Origin: an uncultured Collinsella sp.
GTDB lineage: Bacteria > Actinomycetota > Coriobacteriia > Coriobacteriales > Coriobacteriaceae
Assembly: GCA_900554325.1 (NCBI GenBank)
Contig: USHA01000033.1
Location: forward strand, 1-20,691
DNA: 20,691 nt
Direction of reading: 5' to 3'
Shown here piece after piece: positions 7,616-14,652 of this stretch. How positions within the stretch are numbered: position 1 is the first letter of the stretch; every line of letters begins with the position of its first letter. A program made the translations under genes and the position numbers. Below the pieces are notes generated by a model. That model was not told the origin of the DNA and ran no database searches. It was given only the letters and a program-made list of their open reading frames with translations.

Positions 7616-9016
7616 CTACTCACCGCGAAGATACGCCTTGACCTCCTCCTCGATGGGGTCGTAGAGATCCGGCTTGACGCCGATGTACTTGCAGGCCTCG
7701 TACAGGACCGGGACCACGTCCGCGTGGATGGCCACGCAGTGGTGGATGTAGGGGCCCTCGACGATCTTGGCCTCGAGGCGCTTGAGGTTCTCGACCTCGA
7801 CCCATAGGTAGGTGCCCATGCCGGCAGGGCCGTCGATGCCGCGGGCGTTGCCCAGCAGCAGCGAGTACTCGCCGTTGTCGCCGTCAAAGCGGGCAAGGGT
7901 GAGGTCGCCGTGCTTGGCCTCGGCCGTCAGCGCGCCGGGGTGATCGAAAGCCAGCGGGTAAGTGAGCTTGGGCTTGACGGCCGCGCAGCTGCAGGGCCAG
8001 GGGCCGCAGTGCTGCAGCAGCTCGCCGTTCTCGTTGTCGGGATGACGCACGGTCCAGTCGGCAAACATGCCGCGGTGACGGCCCAGGTCGGCGGCCTCGA
8101 CCATCAGCGCGGTGATGGCGCCGTGGATATCGGTCTCGCATACGATAGGAATGCCCATCTCGTTGAGGATGGCGTTGGCGGCGCAGGGCATAATGCCCAG
8201 CTCGTCCTGCAGAGCGTTCCAGCACTGAATGGCACCGGCGTTGCAACCGTACTTCTCGACCAAGCGCTTCATGGCGATGGCAAGACCGGCCACAGCGGGG
8301 ACCTTATCCTCGGGGATGCAGATCTCAAAGCTGTCGGCAATGTGGGCGAGCATGGCTGCCATGGCCTGCTCGTCGGCCTGAGCGTCGTGCACAGCCTGAA
8401 CGAGTTCGGTCATGGGGATGGGCGAAAGCTGAATATTGAACTTCTCGAGCAGCTCGCCCTCGTTGCACATGGTGGACCAGAAGTCGAACGGACGGGTCGC
8501 CATCTGCAGGATGCGCGTGTGCTTGAAGGTCTTGACCACATTGCATACGGCCAAAAAGTCCCAGACGCCGCGCTCGAACTCGGGGTCGGTCAGGCGGCAG
8601 TTGGTCATATAGGTAAAGGGAACCTGGAAGCGGCGCAGAACCTTGCCGGTGGCGAACAGGCCGCACTGGCTATCGCGCAGGCGGGTGCCATCGGGCTCGG
8701 GACGCTCGTCACGCGGACCCCACAGCAGCACAGGCAGACCGAGCTCGCGGGCAAGACGGGCGCAAACGTACTCGGTGCCAAAGTTAGCGTGGCACAGCAT
8801 GATGCCGTCGACGCCTTCGGCGCGGAACTTCTTGACGATAGGCTCGATATGGCTGTCGTCAAAGAGCAGGCCCTCGTCGTTAATGTCGTCGATATCCACG
8901 ATGTCGACGCCGATCTCGCGCAGGCGGTCAGCCGTCAGGCCGCGATACTTAAGCGCGTCCGGCGCGCTAAAGATGCTGCGGCGCGTGGGCACAAAACCGA
9001 GCTTGATCTTATTCAT
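7616..9016 (-). CDS. Sugar isomerase of the L-fucose/L-arabinose isomerase superfamily (candidate apiose isomerase)
   Basis: The 466-residue protein matches the fucose/arabinose isomerase superfamily, which interconverts aldoses and ketoses using a divalent metal. The N-terminal Rossmann-like part includes KLGFVPTRR at the start, GIMLCHANFGTEYV (71-84), VLLWGPRDERPEPDG (96-110) and DSQCGLFATG (115-124). The C-terminal part has ACE/CETDIHGAI (Glu294, Asp296, His298), HCGPWPC (336-342) and GPYIHHCVAIHADV (421-434), the places where relatives hold the metal. ATG at 9016 has AGGGGAGG upstream. It heads the isomerase-transketolase-kinase group and has its own promoter region after the PTS terminator. 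Sugar specificity cannot be read by eye. Context favours a branched or short sugar such as D-apiose, but fucose-like or arabinose-like substrates are possible. Confidence 0.85.
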   Translation of the reverse strand: MNKIKLGFVPTRRSIFSAPDALKYRGLTADRLREIGVDIVDIDDINDEGLLFDDSHIEPIVKKFRAEGVDGIMLCHANFGTEYVCARLARELGLPVLLWGPRDERPEPDGTRLRDSQCGLFATGKVLRRFQVPFTYMTNCRLTDPEFERGVWDFLAVCNVVKTFKHTRILQMATRPFDFWSTMCNEGELLEKFNIQLSPIPMTELVQAVHDAQADEQAMAAMLAHIADSFEICIPEDKVPAVAGLAIAMKRLVEKYGCNAGAIQCWNALQDELGIMPCAANAILNEMGIPIVCETDIHGAITALMVEAADLGRHRGMFADWTVRHPDNENGELLQHCGPWPCSCAAVKPKLTYPLAFDHPGALTAEAKHGDLTLARFDGDNGEYSLLLGNARGIDGPAGMGTYLWVEVENLKRLEAKIVEGPYIHHCVAIHADVVPVLYEACKYIGVKPDLYDPIEEEVKAYLRGE

Positions 9017-9182
9017 GTACGTCCTCCCCTAGTCGCATGTTCAGTAAACAGACACGTGTTTCGTTTTATTATGTTTATTAAATGTTTTACTCTTTTGTTT
9101 AGAAGTGTAACGCGAAATACCCGTAAACGGTAGAGAAATCAGCCTAAACGGTATATAAACAAACTGAACATATAAGGGGAAC
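9017..9182 (-). promoter_or_regulatory. AT-rich regulatory region of the isomerase gene
   Basis: This region between the PTS terminator and the isomerase is much more AT-rich than the genes. It holds TAAACGGTA twice on the plus strand (9124-9132 and 9145-9153), exactly 21 bp apart, so both copies lie on the same DNA face. The first copy is part of CCGTAAACGGT (9121-9131), which recurs at 16747-16757. ATGTTCAGT (9037-9045) and its complement (9163-9171) bracket the region 126 bp apart, and ACACGTGT (9052-9059) is a short palindrome. Likely a LacI- or RpiR-controlled promoter; I could not fix a single -35/-10 pair. Confidence 0.55.
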
Positions 9183-9208
9183 AAAAAGAGGGCCCCGAAG
9201 GACCCTCT
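9183..9208 (-). terminator. Rho-independent terminator after the PTS operon
   Basis: On the minus strand AGAGGGTCC pairs with GGGCCCTCT around a TTCG tetraloop, giving nine pairs including one G-U. It is followed directly by TTTTTG. It lies about 90 bp past the IIA stop codon and separates the hydrolase-glycosidase-PTS transcript from the isomerase promoter region. Confidence 0.85.
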
Positions 9209-9297
9209 CTATCCGCGCATGTATGTAAACGAATCAACACCGCCCTGTTACCGGGAGTACACCGCGCACGGTGATAACCTGGCGGCAAAGTCCGTGG

Positions 9298-9615
9298 CTA
9301 CGCGCCCATCTTGCGATAGACGTCCACGAACTCCTTGGCAAGGATGCCAAACCCCTCGGCGCTCATCAGCTGATCCTCGGCATGGACGACCAAAAGATCG
9401 ATGCTCAGGTCTTCGCCGGCGGCAGTCTGCTGGACAAGGCCACCGTGAGCAGCGTGGCCCCCGGCATAGTGCTGCTGGCCTTCCGCGATCTTTGCCTCGG
9501 CCTCTTCGAACTTGCCATCACGAGCTAGATGAATCGCATCGATATAGCAGCTGCGCGCGCAACCGACACCTGCAATGATCTGAAAACTCTGAAGTTGAAT
9601 CTCTTCTGACGTCAT
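9298..9615 (-). CDS. PTS lactose/cellobiose-type IIA component
   Basis: The 105-residue protein is a lactose/cellobiose-family EIIA, the cytoplasmic phosphocarrier that takes phosphate from HPr and passes it to EIIB. The family's phosphorylated histidine is visible as His78 in LLVVHAEDQLMS, at the same position as in lactococcal IIA-Lac. The helical repeat region before it (FEEAEAKIAEGQQHYAGGHAAH) is typical of the trimeric helical-bundle fold. The start is the ATG at 9615, two bases after the IIB stop codon, so the two are translated together. The open frame extends upstream but overlaps IIB in another frame and is not family-like. It is the last gene of the hydrolase-GH140-PTS operon, ahead of a strong terminator. 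Confidence 0.93.
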   Translation of the reverse strand: MTSEEIQLQSFQIIAGVGCARSCYIDAIHLARDGKFEEAEAKIAEGQQHYAGGHAAHGGLVQQTAAGEDLSIDLLVVHAEDQLMSAEGFGILAKEFVDVYRKMGA

Positions 9616-9617
9616 AC

Positions 9618-9920
9618 TTACAGCCCCATCAGTTCTTTTGCCTGGGCCAGAGCCTTGACGCCGTCCATCATGCCGTAGGTGGTCATGGGGATTACGCCGA
9701 CCGGAACCTCGGGGCATGCGGCGCAGACCTCATCCTTGGCATAGCCAACCTGCGGCCCAAGCAGAATGCAGTCGGCATTGCGGCCAATGGCGGCAGCCTC
9801 ATTGACGGCGTGAGCGGAGACCTCGCACTCCAGGCCCTCGGCGTCGGCGGCCTTCTTGATGTTCTTCATGATGATGCTCGTGGACATGCCGCCAGCGCAC
9901 ATAAGAACGATGTTTTTCAT
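9618..9920 (-). CDS. PTS lactose/cellobiose-type IIB component
   Basis: The 100-residue product is a lactose/cellobiose-family EIIB. It begins MKNIVLMCAGGMSTS, with the phosphorylated cysteine at position 8 followed by the small-residue loop that binds phosphate. Conserved LLGPQVGYAKDEV sits in the middle. It passes phosphate from IIA to the sugar during uptake through IIC. The start is the ATG at 9920 with AGGAAAGGAA upstream; nine extra codons in the open frame are not family-like. It is 90 bp downstream of IIC, with a stem-loop in between, and 2 bp upstream of IIA. Confidence 0.95.
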   Translation of the reverse strand: MKNIVLMCAGGMSTSIIMKNIKKAADAEGLECEVSAHAVNEAAAIGRNADCILLGPQVGYAKDEVCAACPEVPVGVIPMTTYGMMDGVKALAQAKELMGL

Positions 9921-9961
9921 TGCAGTTCCTTTCCTGTAACCCCTCACAGGGACTTATATGT

Positions 9962-9987
9962 TTCGGCGATCAACGCGATCGGCCGAA
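9962..9987 (-). other. Stem-loop between PTS IIC and IIB genes
   Basis: In the minus-strand RNA, TTCGGC-C-GATC pairs with GATC-GCCGAA around a five-base loop, ten pairs with one bulged C. It sits in the only sizeable gap of the PTS genes and lacks a T-run. A role in mRNA processing, giving more soluble IIB/IIA than membrane IIC, is plausible but not shown. Confidence 0.5.
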
Positions 9988-10010
9988 CCTTCGAACTTGT
10001 GGACAATGAC

Positions 10011-11282
10011 CTACTCGGCAGAAGCCTTTGCAGCAGCTTCCTCGGCCAGTGCCTCCTTATCGGCCATCTTGACGAACGGGATAAACAGCAGTCCGACCAG
10101 CAGGATTGCGGCGAGGACGATTGCGACCAGGCCAATGCCGCCCGTAAAGAAGTTGCTGATGGGCAGCGGCACGACAAACGGCATGGAAATGGTCGGGTTA
10201 AATGCATTGCCCAGACCGAGCATCAGGCCGACGGCGGCAGCAATGCAGGCCACGGGCTTGAGCAGGATGTAGGGGATGAACATATAAGGGTTCATGGCAA
10301 TGGGCGTACCGAAGATGATGGGCTCGGAGATGTTGAAGAGTGCGGGCACCAGGGCAATCTTGGAGAGGGCCTTGTAGCGCTCGGACTTGGCCGTGAGCAG
10401 CGCAAGCTCCATGCCAAGGGCGTCAACAGAACCGACAGAGAACATGATGATGAACGACAGGTACGGCAGTGGCTGGCCGGCAACGAATGCCTCGGTGTTG
10501 GCAAGAGCGCAGGCCTGGATAACCGGCATATACACGCCCATCAGGACGCTGGGGTGGATACCAAAGAAGAACAGCAGGTTGCACAGCGTAAAGTAAATGA
10601 CAACGGCCCAGGGGCTGGAGCCCAGGAACATAACGGGAGTGGCAATGGTGCTGTTGATGAGGTTAAAGACATCGCCGAAGCTCGTCATGCCCATGCCCCA
10701 CTTAACCAGAGCAGCCGTGGTGAAGATGACGATGGCGCAGAACATCGGAGACAGCGAATCGGTAACGAACTGAGGGACGGAATCGGGCATGGGGATGGCG
10801 ATATGCTTCATAAGGAAGTTAAGCGCCTTCGGCACGATCAACGCCACGAGCAGCGCAACGAACAGACCCGAGCTGCCCAGATAACGGGTCACGATAAACG
10901 TCGAGCCGTCCTCGGCATGGCCAAGAGGAATCAGCAGGAGCAAAACGCCAATAGCCGCAACCGTCGACGTAAGGCCTTTGTTCCCGAGCACCTTGCCGTA
11001 GGAGTACGAGACCGAGGCGCACATGTAGATGGCGCCGAGGTTCATGGTAACGACCAGTACGTCGGTAATCGTCGCCGACATGCCGGTGCTGGCAAGGAAC
11101 GCCTGCAGCGGCGGGATCGGCAGCCCGTTGATAATGGAGAGCAGCGCCACGCCCAGCGTAACGGGCATGGTCGCCATCATGCCGGACATAAGGCCCTTTA
11201 CGACCTTAAAGCTACTCACTTTGTGGGCAATGGGGCCCACGTGCTTCTCGAGGAAGCCCTGCATCGAATCGAGAACGCTCAT
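10011..11282 (-). CDS. PTS lactose/cellobiose-type IIC permease
   Basis: This 423-residue membrane protein is the sugar-translocating EIIC of a lactose/cellobiose-type PTS. It has many hydrophobic segments and the hallmark LFNISEPIIFGTPIAMNP near the C-terminal third, which holds the sugar-binding Glu. LLFFFGIHPSVLMGVY in the middle is also characteristic. I place the start at the ATG at 11282 (MSVLDSMQGFLEKHVGPIAHK), which matches how relatives begin. An in-frame ATG at 11315 would add eleven residues; AGAGAGGA lies somewhat far (about 14 bases) before the chosen start. It lies downstream of the GH140-like gene and upstream of IIB, IIA. The paired enzymes suggest an oligosaccharide or glycoside substrate, perhaps containing apiose, which would be phosphorylated on entry. 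Confidence 0.92.
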   Translation of the reverse strand: MSVLDSMQGFLEKHVGPIAHKVSSFKVVKGLMSGMMATMPVTLGVALLSIINGLPIPPLQAFLASTGMSATITDVLVVTMNLGAIYMCASVSYSYGKVLGNKGLTSTVAAIGVLLLLIPLGHAEDGSTFIVTRYLGSSGLFVALLVALIVPKALNFLMKHIAIPMPDSVPQFVTDSLSPMFCAIVIFTTAALVKWGMGMTSFGDVFNLINSTIATPVMFLGSSPWAVVIYFTLCNLLFFFGIHPSVLMGVYMPVIQACALANTEAFVAGQPLPYLSFIIMFSVGSVDALGMELALLTAKSERYKALSKIALVPALFNISEPIIFGTPIAMNPYMFIPYILLKPVACIAAAVGLMLGLGNAFNPTISMPFVVPLPISNFFTGGIGLVAIVLAAILLVGLLFIPFVKMADKEALAEEAAAKASAE

Positions 11283-11376
11283 TTTGTGTTCACTGATCCT
11301 CTCTAAACGATTCATCTAGCTGTCAAACGGGAAATTGCGGCCGACTCTTTCCCGCCTATGACCAATGGAAATATGG

Positions 11377-12999
11377 TTACGCCTTGAGCTCGAGGACGAG
11401 GAGCCAATCCCCAACCCCGGGTTTGTCAGGCAGAATGATGCTGCCCGTGACGGCAAGGGCGTCCTCGCCGTCACGGTATGCGCCCGTGCGAGGGTTAAAC
11501 CATCGGCTTGCATAGGCAGCGCCCGTCGGCACACCCTCGATAGCAAGCTTTTGGCGCACGGTATCGCCAAAGTACGCGACGATGCGCGAAAGGTCCTGGT
11601 TGGCGGTTGCCAGCGGAGCCTTGTTGGCAAACAGGTTGCCCGCATCGGTCGTTTCGTAGGGAGCGAGCTCCCAGAAGTGATTGTCTTCGTAGAAGGAACG
11701 CATGTAGCCCATCTGCACCGCACCTTCTCCGTCTACCGCCTGGGCCCAAGTAATGCCAAAGCGGTTGAAGATCGCCATAAAGGGGTCGAGCTCCTCAGGG
11801 CTTTCCCACACGTTGTCCCAGATTCCCTGGGCTCCGTAGGTATAGCCGGCGCCGCCGGCCTGCATGCAGATATACGCCACGCGGCGCAGCATGTCTGCGG
11901 TGCACAGGCGCGTACCCATCTCCTCGAGCGTCGAGCAAAACTCGTAGAGCGCCTCGCCCTCAACGAAGGGCTTGTCGTCATGAGCTGCCAGATAGTCAAA
12001 GTAGTCGCTTGTCTTGATGAGGTAATCGCCGTGACCGGCCTGGTTGAGCGTAAAGTCCATCCAGGGTTCATCCTGGTAGTAATCGGCAAAGGGGCGCTCG
12101 TTGGTATAGTGCGCCGTCGCCAGATGACCATAGCCGTCGCGTGCCTCAATCTCCAAGGCGACCTCACGCCAGCCGTCAAGCATGGCGGCTCGACCTTCTT
12201 TGCGGTATCCGGCAACCTCGCCGGCAAGCGTCCACACCATCGGATATGCACCGTAGCGCGCCACCAGGTAGCGGGCGAGGTGCTTTTGGTGTTCCACGGC
12301 ATGCTCGCCGAGAATGGCAAACGCCCACGCTTGCCCAAGCGCATTCACTAAGCCCGCATCGGCGATATAGGCCATGCGGCGGTCGAGCTCCCGCTGGTAG
12401 AAGGCCACATTAGGCACATCTTCCACACCCTTGGCCATGCCACCGTCAATCCAATAGCGATCTCCTGCGCCCATGTCAGAGCGCAGGTTGGTCTGATAGA
12501 CGGTAAAGCCCTGCTCGGCACGCAGGTCGACCATGCCGCGAAATTGGCTCGTCATGCCGGGGTGGTTCGACGCATCCCAGCTCTCGCGGTAGGCAAACTC
12601 CCAATGGGTATCGCCCAGCCAAAAGAACGGCGTACCATCTGAATAGGCAAACAGGTGCGGATTGTCTGCAACGCGGATAAAACCATGGCGATACAAATCG
12701 AGGTCGCCCGCGTACGGCACGGCCTCGACACGGCCCATGCAGCCATTAAGACCGGTCTGCTCGGGAGCCTCGATAACATAGTTCCAGACACCCAGCTCGG
12801 TCGGGGCAAACGAGACGCGGTAGGTGCGGTCTCCGTCCCAGTAGGCCTCGCGGCGGATCACCCTGCCGCTCGGACCGACAAACTCCGCCCAAATCTCAAC
12901 ATCCAAAAACGGGTTGTCGAACGAACAGGCGCTCTCAAACGTCAGAACGACCGGACGCCAGATCTCGGCGACAGCGTCTTGGTTCAACGTCGTATCCAT
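11377..12999 (-). CDS. GH140-like glycoside hydrolase (DUF5060-DUF4038-collagen_bind_2 type, apiosidase-like)
   Basis: The 540-residue protein has three parts. An N-terminal beta-sandwich of DUF5060 type (about 10-80, ending TELGVWNYVIE) is followed by a TIM-barrel apiosidase-like DUF4038 domain (about 108-400: FFWLGDTHWEF, GFTVYQTNLRSD). A C-terminal domain like the putative collagen-binding domain of this family (about 440-540: ARYF/VAYFGDTVRQ, ASRWFNPRTGAY) ends it. Likely catalytic acids are Glu261 in WTLAGE and Glu347 in FVEGEALYE. GH140 was founded on an apiosidase that frees D-apiose from rhamnogalacturonan II. There is no signal peptide, so it acts inside the cell, probably on a PTS-imported glycoside. 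ATG at 12999 has GAGAGGGG upstream. It is 28 bp downstream of the alpha/beta hydrolase. Related DUF4038 enzymes with other specificities are the main alternative. Confidence 0.8.
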   Translation of the reverse strand: MDTTLNQDAVAEIWRPVVLTFESACSFDNPFLDVEIWAEFVGPSGRVIRREAYWDGDRTYRVSFAPTELGVWNYVIEAPEQTGLNGCMGRVEAVPYAGDLDLYRHGFIRVADNPHLFAYSDGTPFFWLGDTHWEFAYRESWDASNHPGMTSQFRGMVDLRAEQGFTVYQTNLRSDMGAGDRYWIDGGMAKGVEDVPNVAFYQRELDRRMAYIADAGLVNALGQAWAFAILGEHAVEHQKHLARYLVARYGAYPMVWTLAGEVAGYRKEGRAAMLDGWREVALEIEARDGYGHLATAHYTNERPFADYYQDEPWMDFTLNQAGHGDYLIKTSDYFDYLAAHDDKPFVEGEALYEFCSTLEEMGTRLCTADMLRRVAYICMQAGGAGYTYGAQGIWDNVWESPEELDPFMAIFNRFGITWAQAVDGEGAVQMGYMRSFYEDNHFWELAPYETTDAGNLFANKAPLATANQDLSRIVAYFGDTVRQKLAIEGVPTGAAYASRWFNPRTGAYRDGEDALAVTGSIILPDKPGVGDWLLVLELKA

Positions 13000-13027
13000 T
13001 ACAGACCCCTCTCCGGTCTTAGTCTTG

Positions 13028-14500
13028 CTAGTTCAGTCCTCGCTCACGGGCGGATGCCATGGCAAAATCAACGATCGCCTGGGCATCCTCGGCACAAATA
13101 AAGCCTTGTGACACCCCGATCGCTGTATCGCGCTCACATAGAGCGCGATAGTTTTCGAGCGACCCGTACAGCTCTTTGAGCATCGATGCCGAGAACGACT
13201 CCATGTGGCCAAACAGCCCGTCCTTATCGCTCGTCTTATCGACCGTGCCCTGCCCCGGCTCCACCAAGCTCGTGTTGGAGTAGCGGGCAAACGGATGCTC
13301 GAGCAGGCAGGTGCGAAGTCCGCCCTTGGTATTTCCCAGGGCATCCTTTACGTTCTCGCCGTTCGCGTCCAGCTCAATGCGTGGACAGATTGCCGGAGCT
13401 GCACCCGTACGGACCCAGCGGAACAGGTTACGGAATGCAGCATGGAACAGATACTGCGACGGATAGGCGTTTGCTTCGGCATGCTTACCGACATACACCG
13501 GCAGATGGTCGATACGCTTAAGATCCTCGTCGTCTTGGTAATAGTCGACGTAACTCCACTGCGTATCGTGGGAAGCACCCGTCACCTCGTACAGCCGGTA
13601 CTTAAAATCGGGATCGTCGCTATCGGGCATAAGCGTGCGCCAACTCTCAAAGCGACCGTTCTCGCTTTCGGTCTGAAGGGCGATAAACGGCTCCTCGACG
13701 TGCTCCACACGCAGTAGATGGTGTGCGTATTCCCGGCTGCATTCATACTGGTTGACGGGAGTGCACAGCGAATGGATGCCGCCGCCGGACAGATAGCCGT
13801 CAAACACGCGGCCGTCGCGGCGCACCTCCTCGCGATAGGCAAAGCTGTTGAGGTAACGGAACAGATAGGCACCTGACTGGGACCATCCCGTAAGGCAGAT
13901 CGCCTGGTGCGGATAATCGCGGATCGGGTTGAGGTCGGAGTCCTCGCGCAGGAGCCACGCAAGATCGGTCAGCATATCCCAAAACAGACCTGTCTCGTAG
14001 GAGATGTCCATGTCGGGAAGTGCGCCGCCGCGCTCGAGCTCGGCCGGATCATAGTCGAAGGGTCGCTCGGGAGTCGGGTTCGCCCAACTCATAAAGGCAT
14101 AGCGATCGGGATTGAATTCCTTGAGCTTGGGGATGGTATTGGGCTTGCTGGTGATGCCTACATAGATGTCACCAGAGCGCACAAACTCGCCGTAGCCCAG
14201 AATCCACATGCGCTCGATTTCCATGAACGACGTGGGGTTGATAATCTCGACCACCACGTTGCCACTCGCCTGCGCCGGATCTTTGGGTGCGCGGACAACA
14301 ATGCGATTGGAATAGGGGGCATCGGCGGTCATGACCTCTACGCCGCCATCTTCGTCGGCAGTGCGATACACGTTGGCGGTGCCGTCAACGCGATATTCGC
14401 GCTCGACGTAGCCATTCGCGCTCAGATGACAGTAGCGCTCGGCGCTCGAAAACGGATAGCTCTCATCCGTAACGGGCATTTCGGAAATAACGCTGATCAT
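13028..14500 (-). CDS. Alpha/beta hydrolase domain protein (Abhydrolase_10 type)
   Basis: The 490-residue product resembles the family of large alpha/beta hydrolase domain proteins annotated as Abhydrolase_10. The putative nucleophile is Ser207 in TGWSQSGAYLFRYLN, in the GxSQSG form usual for that family. A beta-rich N-terminus (VEREYRVDGTANVY, NRIVVRAPKD) precedes it, and VTGASHDTQWSY may supply the catalytic His. No signal peptide is visible. The ATG at 14500 has AAGGGGG just upstream. It is the first gene of the operon that continues with the GH140-like gene and the PTS, and is divergent from a LacI regulator. An esterase that removes acyl groups from an imported glycoside is a reasonable guess. 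The substrate is unknown. Confidence 0.75.
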   Translation of the reverse strand: MISVISEMPVTDESYPFSSAERYCHLSANGYVEREYRVDGTANVYRTADEDGGVEVMTADAPYSNRIVVRAPKDPAQASGNVVVEIINPTSFMEIERMWILGYGEFVRSGDIYVGITSKPNTIPKLKEFNPDRYAFMSWANPTPERPFDYDPAELERGGALPDMDISYETGLFWDMLTDLAWLLREDSDLNPIRDYPHQAICLTGWSQSGAYLFRYLNSFAYREEVRRDGRVFDGYLSGGGIHSLCTPVNQYECSREYAHHLLRVEHVEEPFIALQTESENGRFESWRTLMPDSDDPDFKYRLYEVTGASHDTQWSYVDYYQDDEDLKRIDHLPVYVGKHAEANAYPSQYLFHAAFRNLFRWVRTGAAPAICPRIELDANGENVKDALGNTKGGLRTCLLEHPFARYSNTSLVEPGQGTVDKTSDKDGLFGHMESFSASMLKELYGSLENYRALCERDTAIGVSQGFICAEDAQAIVDFAMASARERGLN

Positions 14501-14652
14501 CTCGTCCCCCTTGCTGTTGCGTTTGTTGAAACAAACTCTACTGGGGACGCAACTTAACTTCTATCGATTCTTAAGTTGACTTACTAAATATTTAGCTTAA
14601 TGAACAGCCGAGTGTTAAGCTCGTTTTAAGTTAACAACCGTTAGGAACCACC
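14501..14652. promoter_or_regulatory. Divergent promoter/operator region with repeated TTAAGTT elements
   Basis: This AT-rich gap separates the hydrolase operon from the divergent LacI gene. It contains GTTTGTT-GA-AACAAAC (14521-14536), CAACTTAA and TTAAGTTG (14550-14557, 14571-14578), CTAAATATTTAG (14584-14595), GCTTAA with TTAAGC (14595-14600, 14615-14620), and TTAAGTT again (14626-14632). The neighbouring LacI protein is the obvious candidate binder, controlling both directions. I could not assign one clear -35/-10 pair on either strand. Confidence 0.6.

Noticed and set aside
5677..9016. Sulfoquinovose breakdown by the sulfo-transketolase route
   Set aside because: That route also uses an isomerase and a two-chain transketolase, but it does not need an FGGY kinase, and I see no sulfolactaldehyde enzyme, second isomerase or sulfoquinovosidase.
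7910..9133. Long open frame on the plus strand, opposite the isomerase
   Set aside because: No recognisable motif or ribosome binding site, and the opposite strand has a full-length conserved isomerase with a good start.
9810..11306. Long open frame on the plus strand, opposite PTS IIC
   Set aside because: Its product is rich in His, Gly, Asp and Arg with no domain, and it is the mirror of a clearly conserved membrane permease. High GC makes such antisense frames common.
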